A stretch of DNA of 64,000 bases from Gluconacetobacter johannae (GTDB lineage: Bacteria; Pseudomonadota; Alphaproteobacteria; Acetobacterales; Acetobacteraceae): the NCBI RefSeq assembly GCF_025994435.1, contig NZ_BAQK01000054.1, forward strand, positions 1-64,000. Direction: 5' to 3'. Position 1 is the first letter of the stretch; each line of letters begins with the position of its first letter. Made by a program: the position numbers and the translations under genes. Of this stretch, positions 24,977 to 34,268 are shown piece after piece. The notes beneath the pieces were generated by a model. That model was not told where the DNA came from. It was given only the letters and a program-made list of their open reading frames with translations, and searched no databases.

Positions 24977-26326
24977 TCAGTCGATGGCCTGGATCAGCCG
25001 CCGCACGCCATCGACCATGGCGTGGATCTGCTCCGGTGTGGAAATGAACGGAGGGCCGAAGGCGATGGTGTCGCCGGTGCAACGCAGCAGCAGGCCCGAT
25101 TCCAGCCCCTTCTCGAAGATCGACAGCCCCCGCGCGCCAGGCGCGCCATCAACCGGCGCAACGTCGATGGCCGCCGCCAGGCCGATATTGCGGATGTCCG
25201 CGACCAGGTTGAGTCCACGCAGGGCGTGCACCGCCTCCTCCAGCACCGGTTCCAGCGCGCGCACGCGCTCCAGCACCGCGTCCTCCTCCATCACGTCCAG
25301 CACGGCGTGGGCCACCGCCGCCGCCAGCGGATGGCCGGAATAGGTGTAGCCATGGCAGAATTCGATGGCGTTGGGCGGACCGGCCATGAAAGTGTTGTAG
25401 ATCTCGTCACTGACGATCACGCCGCCCATCGGCACCACGCCGTTGGTGATCGCCTTGGCGAAGACGATCATGTCGGGCGTCACGCCGAAACGCTCGGCCG
25501 CGAAATTCGCGCCCATACGGCCGAAACCGGTGATGACCTCGTCGAAGATCAGCAGGATGCCGTGGCGGGTGCAGATCTCGCGCAGGCGCTGCAGATAGCC
25601 GACCGGCGGCACGATGACGCCGGACGACCCCTGCATCGGCTCGACGATGACCGCCGCGATGGTCGAGGCGTCATGCAGCGCGACCAGGCGTTCCAGATCG
25701 TCCGCGCGATCGGCGCCCCAGGTCGGCTGCCCGCGTGAAAACGCCATGTGGGCGGGGTCGTGGGTATGGCGCATGTGGTCCACACCGGGGATCATGCCAC
25801 TGGCGAACATCTTGCGGTTCGGCACAATGCCGCCGACCGACATGCCGCCGAATCCCACGCCGTGATAGCCCTTTTCCCGCCCGATCATGCGGAAGCGGTT
25901 TCCCTCGCCCCGCAGGCGGTGATAGCCCAGCGCGATCTTCAGCGCCGTATCGACGGATTCAGACCCGGAATTGGCGAAGAAGACATGATTCAGGCCCTGG
26001 GGCGCCCGCTCGGCGATCCGCCCGGCCAGACGGACGGTGACGGGGTTGGTCACCTGGAAGGCCGTGCAGTAATCCAGCGTCTCGGCCTGGGTCTTCAGCG
26101 CCTCGACGATCCGGGGATGGCCGTGGCCCAGCGGGGTGCACCACAGGCCCGACAGCGTGTCGAACAGTTCCTCGCCCGCCTCGGTATAATAAAAGGGGCC
26201 TTTCGCCCGCGCGATGATGCGCGGCGCGGGGTTGGCCTTCATCCGGCGGTTGGCGGAAAACGGAAGCCAGTACGCCCCCTCCGCCACGGCGGCCGGGCAG
26301 TCGAAATCGTCGGAAAGCTGCGTCAT
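24977..26326 (-). CDS. Class III PLP-dependent aminotransferase (omega-transaminase-like)
   Basis: This is a 449-residue fold-type I aminotransferase. Features include LFDTLSGLWCTPLGHGHPRI, FANSGSESVDTALKIALGYH, EKGYHGVGFGGMSVGG, FDEVITGFGRMG with the cofactor-binding Asp, and IVFAKAITNGVVPMGGVIVS with the PLP Lys. The layout is that of beta-alanine/omega-amino acid:pyruvate transaminases. It probably moves an amino group from a non-alpha amine to pyruvate, giving alanine. With the Lrp regulator upstream and the alanine racemase-DadA pair beyond it, a local alanine-centred pathway is plausible. Confidence 0.92.
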   Translation of the reverse strand: MTQLSDDFDCPAAVAEGAYWLPFSANRRMKANPAPRIIARAKGPFYYTEAGEELFDTLSGLWCTPLGHGHPRIVEALKTQAETLDYCTAFQVTNPVTVRLAGRIAERAPQGLNHVFFANSGSESVDTALKIALGYHRLRGEGNRFRMIGREKGYHGVGFGGMSVGGIVPNRKMFASGMIPGVDHMRHTHDPAHMAFSRGQPTWGADRADDLERLVALHDASTIAAVIVEPMQGSSGVIVPPVGYLQRLREICTRHGILLIFDEVITGFGRMGANFAAERFGVTPDMIVFAKAITNGVVPMGGVIVSDEIYNTFMAGPPNAIEFCHGYTYSGHPLAAAVAHAVLDVMEEDAVLERVRALEPVLEEAVHALRGLNLVADIRNIGLAAAIDVAPVDGAPGARGLSIFEKGLESGLLLRCTGDTIAFGPPFISTPEQIHAMVDGVRRLIQAID

Positions 26327-26337
26327 TGTGCGATCCC

Positions 26338-26409
26338 GTATCCTGATACCAGGTGACGCGCGCCGTCCCGGTCCGGATGCCGGAAAGCGATACGCGCCCG
26401 GTCAGTATC
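26338..26409. promoter_or_regulatory. Paired GATAC/GTATC inverted repeats upstream of aminotransferase
   Basis: GTATC-CT-GATAC lies at 26338-26349, about 12 bases upstream of the aminotransferase ATG, and a second GATAC...GTATC pair lies at 26389-26409. Repetition of the same pentamer in both orientations suggests an operator array. The neighbouring Lrp-type regulator is a candidate binder; this is inference. Confidence 0.35.
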
Positions 26410-26505
26410 GGGCGTCGTTTCGCATCCGCATATATACAGTTCGCGGCATTCCGCATGAAGCTGTACCGGTCGGCGGACCTGTACAGATCGCGCGGCCGGA
26501 CGGTA

Positions 26506-26949
26506 CTATTTCCCCACGACCGACCGGATCGAAAAGCTGCTCTGGATCTGCGCGACACCGGGCATGCGCGACAGTTCCTCCTTGTGGATGCGTTCGTAAT
26601 CGGCGGCGTCGCGCGCCACCACGCGCAGCAGGTAATCCGCGTCGCCCGTCATCAGATAGCATTCGCGCACATCCGGGCATTCCCGCACCCGGGCCTCGAA
26701 CCGGCGCAGGCATTCCTCGGTCTGGCGTTCCAGGGTGATCTGCACGATCACGGTGGTGCCGCCATGCTGCGACCGTTCGTCGATGACCGCGCGATAGCCG
26801 CGAATCACGCCGTCCTGTTCCAACTGCCGGACCCGGCGCAGGCAGGCCGACGGCGACAGGCCGACCTTCCGCGCCAGGTCGGCATTGGTCATCCGTCCAT
26901 CCTGACCCAGATGCCGCAGAATCGCCTCGGTCACCTTGTCAGCAGTCAT
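26506..26949 (-). CDS. Lrp/AsnC-family transcriptional regulator
   Basis: This 147-residue regulator has an N-terminal helix-turn-helix (GRMTNADLARKVGLSPSACL followed by RRVRQLEQDGVIRGYRAVID) and a C-terminal RAM domain (TTVIVQITLERQTEE, CYLMTGDADYLLRVV) that senses amino acids. The start at 26949 (MTADKVTEAILRHL) gives the usual family N-terminus. It is divergent from the alanine racemase-dadA pair and precedes the aminotransferase gene on the same strand. In several proteobacteria Lrp-type proteins activate dad genes in response to alanine, so that role is likely here. Confidence 0.92.
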   Translation of the reverse strand: MTADKVTEAILRHLGQDGRMTNADLARKVGLSPSACLRRVRQLEQDGVIRGYRAVIDERSQHGGTTVIVQITLERQTEECLRRFEARVRECPDVRECYLMTGDADYLLRVVARDAADYERIHKEELSRMPGVAQIQSSFSIRSVVGK

Positions 26950-27084
26950 GAGGCCACATTCCACCATCCCGTCGCATGAGGACGCGATATTTCGTCCCTG
27001 CGCGGCATATCATGCGATTGAATGGCAGGAAATGCCGCCCGCTGTCCGGTAGGATCGGGCCAGTCCCCCGAACCGGAGCGCCGC

Positions 27085-28233
27085 ATGCCCGTTCCTTGCG
27101 CTATCGATACAGGCTGGCCCCGCGCGCGGGCCGGCGCCGTCCTGACCATCGACCTTGCGGCCATCCGCGCCAACTACCGGCTGCTGCGCGCCCGGGCCGA
27201 AGGCGCGGAATGCGCCGCGGTGGTCAAGGCCGACGCCTACGGGCTGGGCGCGGCCCAGGTGGCCCCGGCGCTGGAGGCCGAAGGGGCGCGGACCTTCTTC
27301 GTCGCCCATATCGACGAGGGCATCGCCCTGCGCCGTCATGTCTCGCCCGGCGCGCGGATCATCGTCCTGCACGGCGCCCTGCCCGAGACCGAGGACGAAT
27401 GCGTCCGGCATGACCTTGTCCCGGTCATCAACGACCTGGACCAGTTGCGGCGCTGGCGCGTGCTGGCAGCCACGTTGGCGCGCCCGCTGCCGGCGGTCCT
27501 GCAACTGGATACCGGCATGTCGCGCTTCGGCCTGTCCGAACGCGACGTCGGCGCCATCGCCGAGGACCCCGACGCCCTGCGCGGCATAGACGTGTGCCTG
27601 GTCATGAGCCACCTGGCCTGCGCCGACGACCCCGACGACCCGGCCAGCAACCGGCAGCGCGCGCGGCTGCTGCATCTGCGGGGGGCCCTGCCCCGCGCGC
27701 CGGCCAGCCTGGCGGCCTCGTCGGGTATCTTCCTTGGCCCGGATTTCCATTTCGACCTGGTCCGTCCTGGCGCCGCCCTGTACGGCGTGGCGCCCGATGC
27801 GACGCGGCCCAATCCGCTGCATCCGGTGGTGCGGCTTCAGGCGCGCGTCCTGCAGACCCGCGTGGTCGGCCCCGACGACGGGGTGGGGTACGGCCTGACC
27901 TACCGTCCGGCGTCGCCACGACGGATCGCGACCATCGCCGTCGGCTATGCCGACGGGTTCATGCGTTGCGGCGCCGGGGACGGCTGCGCGTGGCTGGACG
28001 GCGTGCGCCTGCCGGTCCTGGGCCGGATTTCGATGGATTCGATGACCATCGACGTCACCGACGCGCCCGAACGGCTGATCCGCCCCGGCGCCACGGTCGA
28101 TCTGCTGGATACCCGGCGCGGCGTCGATGACGTGGCGCGGGCGGCCGGCACCATCGGCTACGAAATCCTGACCTCGCTGGGTCGCCGCTATCACCGTGCC
28201 TACGTCGCCGACCACGCCCCAGCCGACCTCTGA
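27085..28233 (+). CDS. dadX: Alanine racemase, catabolic (DadX-type)
   Basis: This 382-residue PLP enzyme interconverts L- and D-alanine. The PLP Lys lies in AAVVKADAYGLGAAQVAPAL near the N-terminus, and the barrel continues with LDTGMSRFGLSE and VMSHLACADDPDDPAS. The beta domain has DGVGYGLTYRP (catalytic Tyr region), VGYADGFMRCG and LGRISMDSMTIDVTD. The start at 27085 follows a GGAG motif. Its position directly before dadA, 50 bases away, marks it as the catabolic racemase, although it could also supply the cell wall if no other alr exists. Confidence 0.92.
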   Translation: MPVPCAIDTGWPRARAGAVLTIDLAAIRANYRLLRARAEGAECAAVVKADAYGLGAAQVAPALEAEGARTFFVAHIDEGIALRRHVSPGARIIVLHGALPETEDECVRHDLVPVINDLDQLRRWRVLAATLARPLPAVLQLDTGMSRFGLSERDVGAIAEDPDALRGIDVCLVMSHLACADDPDDPASNRQRARLLHLRGALPRAPASLAASSGIFLGPDFHFDLVRPGAALYGVAPDATRPNPLHPVVRLQARVLQTRVVGPDDGVGYGLTYRPASPRRIATIAVGYADGFMRCGAGDGCAWLDGVRLPVLGRISMDSMTIDVTDAPERLIRPGATVDLLDTRRGVDDVARAAGTIGYEILTSLGRRYHRAYVADHAPADL

Positions 28234-28283
28234 CATTCCCCACAGCCACCGGCCCTGAAAAGCGGCCAGAAAAGCGGATAAAC

Positions 28284-29540
28284 ATGAAAATCATCATTCT
28301 CGGCAGCGGCGTCGTGGGCGTGACGTCCGCCTGGTACCTGGCGCAGGCCGGCCACGAGGTCACGGTCATCGACCGCCAGCCCGGCCCGGGGCTGGAAACC
28401 AGCTTCGCCAATGCCGGACAGGTCTCGCCGGGCTACTCCTCCCCGTGGGCGGGGCCGGGCGTGCCGCTGAAGGCCATCCGCTGGCTGATGATGAAGAACC
28501 GCCCCTTCGTCTTCTGGCCGATGCCGGACCCGAAGCAATGGCGCTGGCTGGCGCAGATGCTGGAAAACTGCACCACCGCCGCCTACGACCGCAACAAGGG
28601 GCGCATGGTGCGCCTGGCGGAATACAGCCGCGACGTGCTGCGCGACCTGCGGGCCACCACTGGCATCAGCTATGACGACCGGCAGCAGGGCACGTTGCAG
28701 GTGTTCCGCACCCGGAAGCAACTGGACCACATCGCCGACGACACCCGGATCCTGGACCGCTACGGCGTCCCCTACGATCTTCTGGACCCGGCGGCCTGCG
28801 TCCGGGCGGAACCGGGGCTGGCCCAGGCCGAGGGCAAGATCGTCGGCGGCCTGCGCCTGCCGGGGGATGAAACCGGCGATGCGTTCCAGTTCACCCAGAA
28901 CCTGGCCGCGCTGGCGGTCCGCCAGGGGGTGACGTTCCTGTACAACAGCACCATCCGGTCGCTGCAACGCGACGGCGCGCGCATCTCGGCCGTCGTGACC
29001 GACACCGGCACCTACCAAGCCGATGCCTACGTGCTGTCGCTGGGCAGTTTCTCGCCCGCGATGGTGCTGGCCCTGGGGCTGGACCTGCCGATCTATCCCA
29101 TCAAGGGCTATTCCATCACCGCGCCGATCGTCGATGCGGCGCGCGCGCCGGTGTCCACCGTGATGGACGAGACGTTCAAGATCGCCATCACCCGGCTGGG
29201 CGACCGCATCCGCGTGGGCGGCACGGCCGAACTGGCCGGGTTCAGCACGTCGCTGCGCGCCCCGCGCCGCGCCACCCTGGAACATTCGCTGACCGACCTG
29301 TTCGCCGGCGCGGGCGACGTGCCGGCCGCGACGTTCTGGACCGGCCTGCGCCCGATGACGCCGGACGGCACGCCGATCGTCGGGCGGACGGACATCGGCA
29401 ATCTGTTCCTCAACACCGGCCATGGCACGCTGGGCTGGACCATGGCCTGCGGGTCGGGCCGGGTGCTGGCCGACGTCATGTCGGGCCGCACCCCCGACAT
29501 CGCGCATGACGACCTGGCCCTGAGCCGCTACCGGGCATGA
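28284..29540 (+). CDS. dadA: D-amino acid dehydrogenase (DadA)
   Basis: This 418-residue FAD enzyme oxidises D-alanine and other D-amino acids to keto acids, feeding electrons to the respiratory chain at the inner membrane. The dinucleotide-binding motif is MKIIILGSGVVGVTSAWYLA, followed by TVIDRQPGPGLETSFANAGQ and GYSSPWAGPGVPLKAIRWLM, characteristic of DadA. The C-terminus has FWTGLRPMTPDGTPIVGRT and LNTGHGTLGWTMACGSGRVL. It forms an operon with the upstream racemase, so L-alanine is first converted to D-alanine and then to pyruvate. Confidence 0.95.
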   Translation: MKIIILGSGVVGVTSAWYLAQAGHEVTVIDRQPGPGLETSFANAGQVSPGYSSPWAGPGVPLKAIRWLMMKNRPFVFWPMPDPKQWRWLAQMLENCTTAAYDRNKGRMVRLAEYSRDVLRDLRATTGISYDDRQQGTLQVFRTRKQLDHIADDTRILDRYGVPYDLLDPAACVRAEPGLAQAEGKIVGGLRLPGDETGDAFQFTQNLAALAVRQGVTFLYNSTIRSLQRDGARISAVVTDTGTYQADAYVLSLGSFSPAMVLALGLDLPIYPIKGYSITAPIVDAARAPVSTVMDETFKIAITRLGDRIRVGGTAELAGFSTSLRAPRRATLEHSLTDLFAGAGDVPAATFWTGLRPMTPDGTPIVGRTDIGNLFLNTGHGTLGWTMACGSGRVLADVMSGRTPDIAHDDLALSRYRA

Positions 29541-29625
29541 CCGCGCGCATTGCCAGGACCGCCGGCCGGATCTAGACGGGAACGATCCTCCCGTTCCGCC
29601 GGGACCAGAACCGGGCCGCGCCTTC

Positions 29626-31050
29626 GTGATGGTTTTTTCCTTCCCCTTCCACCTCGATCCCGCGCAGCCGCGTCCGCTGGTCAGCCAGATCGTCCAGATG
29701 CTGGCCGGGCGGATCGGCGACGGCAGCCTGCCGCCGGGCAGCCGCCTGCCCTCGGTCCGACGGCTGGCGGCACAGTGCGGGGTCAGCACCCTGACGGTGT
29801 CCAACGCCTATAACCGCCTGGTCGCCGACGGCGCGCTGGAGGCCCGGCCCGCCCGCGGCTATTTCGTGGCGGCCCGCCCCCGCCACCCGGCCCGCGACGT
29901 GCCGGCGCCGGTCGCCACCTCGGTCGATTCGCTGTGGCTGCTGCAACGGGCCTACGAGGAAAACTCGCCGCTGCTGAAGGCCGGCGGCGGATGGCTGCCC
30001 GAGGAGTATCTGTTCACCGACGCCATCCGCCACGCGCTGGCCGTCCAGGCCCGCCGGCCCGATCCGGCGATCATGCGCTACGGCAATCCCTACGGGCATC
30101 CGGGGCTGCGCCAGAGCATCCGCCTGCTGCTGGCCCAGCAGCAGATTGCCTGCAGCGACAGTTCGATCATCCTGACGCATGGCGCCAGCCAGGCGCTGGA
30201 ACTGGCCATCCGCTGCGTGATCCGCCCCGGCGACACGGTGCTGGTGGACGATCCGGGCTACAGCAACCTCTACCCCACCCTGCAATCGCTGGGCGCGCGG
30301 ATCGTCGGCGTGCCGCGCCTGCAGGACGGACCGTGCCTGGAGCATCTGGACCGGCTGGCGCGCCACCACGCCGCGCGGCTGTTCGTCACCAACACGCGGC
30401 TGCACAACCCCACGGGCACCAGCTATTCCGCGCCGGTCGCGCATCAGGCGCTGATGCTGGCGGAGCGGCATGATTTCCTGATCGTCGAGGACGACATCTT
30501 CGCCGGCCTGGCGCCCGAGGACACCGTCACCCTGGCCCGGCTGGACCAGTTGCGGCGGGTCATCCACGTCAGCAGCTTTTCCAAGACGATCTCGCCCGGC
30601 CTGCGGGTGGGGTTCCTGGCCTGCCGGCCCGACCTGGCCCAGCATGTCCTGCGCCTGAAAATGGCCGGCAGCCTGACCAGTTCGGGCCTGGGCGAAAGCA
30701 TCGTCCACACCATCCTGACCGAAGGCCGCTATCGCCTGCACCTGGCCCGCGTGCGCGACAGGCTGGCCACGGCGCGCAAATCGCTGTGCGACGCGCTGGA
30801 TGCGGCCGGGCTGGACCTGTTCTGCCGCCCGGACGGCGGAATGTTCGTCTGGGCCGCCCCCCGACGACCGATGGATATGCGCGCTCTGGCCGAACACGCG
30901 GCAACGCAAGACATCATGCTGGCCCCCGGCTGCCTGTTTCGGCCCGACCAGGCCGAAACACCCTGGATGCGCCTGAACGTCATCCACGCCAACGACCCGC
31001 GCCTGTTCCGCTTCCTACGCGAAGCGATGCCGGATCGGGACGCCTCCTGA
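29626..31050 (+). CDS. MocR/PdxR-type regulator (GntR HTH + aminotransferase domain)
   Basis: This 474-residue protein joins an N-terminal GntR winged helix (PLVSQIVQMLAGRIGDGSLP, then LPSVRRLAAQCGVSTLTVSNAYNRLV) to a fold-type I aminotransferase domain. The latter shows NPYGHPGLRQSIRLLLAQQQ, DDPGYSNLYPTLQSLGA, NTRLHNPTGTSYS and HVSSFSKTISPGLRVGFL with the PLP Lys. Such proteins sense PLP or amino compounds and regulate cofactor or amino acid genes. It stands 85 bases after dadA in the same direction. A GGAACG-N7-CGTTCC dyad at 29579-29597 is a possible autoregulatory site. Confidence 0.92.
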   Translation: MMVFSFPFHLDPAQPRPLVSQIVQMLAGRIGDGSLPPGSRLPSVRRLAAQCGVSTLTVSNAYNRLVADGALEARPARGYFVAARPRHPARDVPAPVATSVDSLWLLQRAYEENSPLLKAGGGWLPEEYLFTDAIRHALAVQARRPDPAIMRYGNPYGHPGLRQSIRLLLAQQQIACSDSSIILTHGASQALELAIRCVIRPGDTVLVDDPGYSNLYPTLQSLGARIVGVPRLQDGPCLEHLDRLARHHAARLFVTNTRLHNPTGTSYSAPVAHQALMLAERHDFLIVEDDIFAGLAPEDTVTLARLDQLRRVIHVSSFSKTISPGLRVGFLACRPDLAQHVLRLKMAGSLTSSGLGESIVHTILTEGRYRLHLARVRDRLATARKSLCDALDAAGLDLFCRPDGGMFVWAAPRRPMDMRALAEHAATQDIMLAPGCLFRPDQAETPWMRLNVIHANDPRLFRFLREAMPDRDAS

Positions 31051-31165
31051 CCGCCGGATGGCGGCATGCAGCTACCAGTTGCCTCACCCTGTTCGCAGGG
31101 CGCCTTTCGGCATCCTCCAACGCGTGGACCCGCAGCACCTCAGCTTGAAAAACGGCCGCCCCGCT

Positions 31166-32902
31166 CCACTCATCCCCGCGCATGCGGAGAACACGCGCGG
31201 GCGCGGTCGCTGAAATCGTCGGCCGTCGGTTCATCCCCGCGCACGCGGGGAACACATTCATGTCGGGCAGGGTGACGTCGCCCAGGACGGTTCATCCCCG
31301 CGCATGCGGGGAACACGCCGTCACCGGCAATGCCCGGCCGATGCAGGTCGGTTCATCCCCGCGCATGCGGGGAACACCGTTCGGGCTGGACCAGTTCCAG
31401 AATGACGACCGGTTCATCCCCGCGCATGCGGGGAACACGTGACCGCCGAGCGCCCGCAACTGTGCGCGGACGGTTCATCCCCGCGCATGCGGGGAACACG
31501 GTCGAGTTTCCGGCGGCACCGTATCAGCACCCGGTTCATCCCCGCGCATGCGGGGAACACGCCCGTCCATCCAGCGACTGTTCCAGTCCCGCCGGTTCAT
31601 CCCCGCGCATGCGGGGAACACCAGACTGCCAGTTCGAAAGGATGGACGTTCGTCGGTTCATCCCCGCGCATGCGGGGAACACGCAGTCCGTCAGGGTTTC
31701 GCCATCCCACAGGCCGGTTCATCCCCGCGCATGCGAGGAACACCCAGCCGACACCGGTTACGGGCTGGTATGACACGGTTCATCCCCGCGTATGCGGGGA
31801 ACACACGGTTAATTTCCGCAATCGTTCTCGAAAGCTCGGTTCATCCCCGCGCATGCGGGGAACACGGGAACACCTACCAGTGCGCCGGGTCGGTCACCGG
31901 TTCATCCCCGCGCATGCGGGGAACACATGGGGTTCTGACATTCGTTGGCGCGCAGGGCCGGTTCATCCCCGCGCATGCGGGGAACACATGCGGCGGCGCT
32001 GGGTCGCCGTCGTGGTGAACGGTTCATCCCCGCGCATGCGGGGAACACCAATCGTCCCCGCTTTCCTCGCGCCAGGCCAGCGGTTCATCCCCGCGCATGC
32101 GGGGAACACGCGCAGGGGCAGGGGCTCCATTGGTCCGAGGGCGGTTCATCCCCGCGCATGCGGGGAACACGCCCCGGCCCCGGCCGCCGAGCCGGGCAAT
32201 TTCGGTTCATCCCCGCGCATGCGGGGAACACCGGTCCCCACGGTGGGATCAGGCGGCGACCGCCGGTTCATCCCCGCGCATGCGGGGAACACGCTTGCGC
32301 GTCGAAGCCCAGCAGCGCGATTTCCGGTTCATCCCCGCGCATGCGGGGAACACGAGGACGACGACGGGGAGACGGCCTATTGGGTCGGTTCATCCCCGCG
32401 CATGCGGGGAACACGGCAGGCAATTCGCGATGGAAGAAAAATTCCTCGGTTCATCCCCGCGCATGCGGGGAACACTTCGTGCCAATGCTTCTCGCCGTTC
32501 TCGCCAGCGGTTCATCCCCGCGCATGCGGGGAACACCGATCGCGAACGCGTACTACCCCGGAGCCCGTCGGTTCATCCCCGCGCATGCGGGGAACACGCT
32601 GAGCCAGGTTTCCAGGGACGATGCCCCTCCGGTTCATCCCCGCGCATGCGGGGAACACACCAGCCCGCGTCTGCGTAGGTTGCTGGAAGACGGTTCATCC
32701 CCGCGCATGCGGGGAACACGGCCACTCAGCCGTGGGCGAATGCTCAGATGTCGGTTCATCCCCGCGCATGCGGGGAACACGTTCGTCCCAATCTCGCCAG
32801 CCCGGCGTTCGCCGGTTCATCCCCGCGCATGCGGGGAACACCCCAGCCAGCCGAACGCCCAGCGATAGGCCGCCGGTTCATCCCCGCGCATGCGGGGAAC
32901 AC
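31166..32902 (-). CRISPR. Type I-E CRISPR array, 29 repeats and 28 spacers
   Basis: The 29-bp repeat reads, in two parts on the plus strand, CGGTTCATCCCCGCG then CATGCGGGGAACAC, the I-E class. I walked every unit: repeats start at 31166 plus exact multiples of 61, so all 28 spacers are 32 bp. By comparison with E. coli, the crRNA strand is the minus strand (GTGTTCCCC...GATGAACCG), placing the leader at the cas2 end. The repeat at 31166 has four substitutions and is the trailer repeat. Single changes occur in repeats at 31227, 31715 and 31776; the rest look identical. Confidence 0.97.
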
Positions 32903-32974
32903 ACTTCCTGGAGCGCATTGATATTAAACATCTATTTTGTTGTCAAAGATCCTACCGACTGAAGGCCTGTTTTA
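32903..32974 (-). promoter_or_regulatory. CRISPR leader, short and AT-rich
   Basis: These 72 bases between the cas2 stop and the first (newest) repeat are markedly AT-rich (for example GATATTAAACATCTATTTTG), unlike both flanks. In type I-E systems this position holds the crRNA promoter and, often, an IHF site guiding new spacer insertion. A TATCAA element is visible on the minus strand, but a full IHF consensus is not. The promoter may extend into the 3' end of cas2. Confidence 0.7.
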
Positions 32975-33316
32975 TCACCCACGCCCCCGCCGGCGCGGAG
33001 GTGTGGCGGCCGCTGGTCCCGGCTGCACCGGAAGGGCGGCTTCCGGCCCGAATGAGACCAGTCGGAATCCGTCGAAGTCAACAGGGACACGCCGGTTCCG
33101 GCCACAGGTATCGAACTCGAACCCGGCGTCGTTCGGAGCAGCCCAGGCGATGACGGCATTGCCATCCTCGATATAAGCACACACCTGGCCCCAGATCATC
33201 TCGCGGATGCGCCGGCCGTAATTGCCGACATAGACGCCGGCACGCACCTCCAGAAGCCAGACCGCCAACCGCCCGCGCAGGCGCGGGGGCGCGTTCTCAA
33301 CCACGATGACCAGCAT
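32975..33316 (-). CDS. cas2: Cas2e, CRISPR adaptation protein
   Basis: This 113-residue Cas2 of the I-E type works with Cas1 to capture and integrate spacers. The start MLVIVVENAPPRLRGRLAVW and the segment VRAGVYVGNYGRRIREMIWG are typical of Cas2e, as is WAAPNDAGFEFDTCG near the middle. It is longer than the E. coli protein (about 94 residues) by a Pro/Arg-rich C-terminal tail ending PRRRGRG. The start lies inside the end of cas1 (20-bp overlap), showing translational coupling. It is the last cas gene before the array. Confidence 0.93.
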   Translation of the reverse strand: MLVIVVENAPPRLRGRLAVWLLEVRAGVYVGNYGRRIREMIWGQVCAYIEDGNAVIAWAAPNDAGFEFDTCGRNRRVPVDFDGFRLVSFGPEAALPVQPGPAAATPPRRRGRG

Positions 33317-34256
33317 CGCCCAATCCTTTCTGGTCTTCGAATGCCACGGGCATGGCCTCGTCCTGTGCCGGTGGCATGTCCAGACCGCCTGCGGCCAGAA
33401 CCTCCTCGATCAGCGGAATTAGTCGTGCCAGGATGTTCGTACGCCGGAACTGGTCACGGCACCGATGGCGAACGGCGGCCACCGGGTTCGAGATCCGTTG
33501 TCCGTCCAGCGGGCGCTCGCGCTGAACGGCCGCCGCCACCCGGAAGGCTTCGGGCACGACGGTCTCAAATTTCACGATGTCGGCGATGTCATACACAAAG
33601 CTCTGGGGCTTTCCTGTATGCAGGAATCCTATAGCCGGGGCATAGCCCGCCGCCAGGACCGCTGCCTCCGTAATCCCGTAAAGGGCGGCCGTGGCGGCGG
33701 AGAGACAGCGATTGACCAGATTGGCGGTATCCCACTCATGCGGATCGTAGCGTCGTCCATCCCATTGCGCGCCATGCGTGCTGGCCAGAAGGCGATAGGT
33801 TTCACGCACCCGGGCGCCCTCTATTCCTCTCAACTGATCGACCGAGCGCCGTTCAGGGGCATCCTCGCCAAAGCGAAGCGCATACATCTTGCGGACAATC
33901 TTCAGTCGCGCGGCGTCATCCAGCGCCAGCCGCGCCTGAAGCAGGAGCCTGTCCGCCCGCGCCCCTCCCGGCTGTCCTGAGGCATAAAGCCTTACGCCCG
34001 CCTCCCCCACCCAGATCAACAGCGTCCCGGCGCGCGCCGCCAGTGCCGCGGCGGCATGGCTGACGCGCGTGCCTGGCTCCAGCATGAGGCAGACGATACC
34101 ACCGATGGGGATGTGCGACCTGATTCCGTTCTGATCGACCAGAACGAAGGCGCCGTCCAGCACATCAAGCTGCCCTTTTTCCACGAACAGAACCGAGGAC
34201 CGTTCTTTCAGCGGAATGGGCCGCGGGGGCGGCAGGCCCGGTATGGCATGGGACAT
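33297..34256 (-). CDS. cas1: Cas1e, CRISPR integrase
   Basis: This 319-residue Cas1e integrase inserts new spacers at the leader end. The metal-binding residues are recognisable: Glu in LRGIEGARVRETYRLLA, His in GFLHTGKPQSFVYDIADIVK and Asp residues in the same block. The N-terminal beta domain has VLFVEKGQLDVLDGAFVLVD. Length and motif order match the I-E subtype. The gene lies 12 bases after cas6e and overlaps cas2. Confidence 0.95.
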   Translation of the reverse strand: MSHAIPGLPPPRPIPLKERSSVLFVEKGQLDVLDGAFVLVDQNGIRSHIPIGGIVCLMLEPGTRVSHAAAALAARAGTLLIWVGEAGVRLYASGQPGGARADRLLLQARLALDDAARLKIVRKMYALRFGEDAPERRSVDQLRGIEGARVRETYRLLASTHGAQWDGRRYDPHEWDTANLVNRCLSAATAALYGITEAAVLAAGYAPAIGFLHTGKPQSFVYDIADIVKFETVVPEAFRVAAAVQRERPLDGQRISNPVAAVRHRCRDQFRRTNILARLIPLIEEVLAAGGLDMPPAQDEAMPVAFEDQKGLGDAGHRG

Positions 34257-34268
34257 GGCCGCCCTCGT

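Noticed and set aside
31182..32868. Long open frames in the CRISPR array giving repeated RFIPAHAGNT-like peptides
   Set aside because: They are produced by the repeat in three frames because 61 bp is not a multiple of three. No ribosome site or protein logic supports them.
33090..33140. GAACTCGAACCCGG stretch resembling a tRNA T-arm
   Set aside because: It lies within cas2, and no acceptor or anticodon stems can be formed around it.
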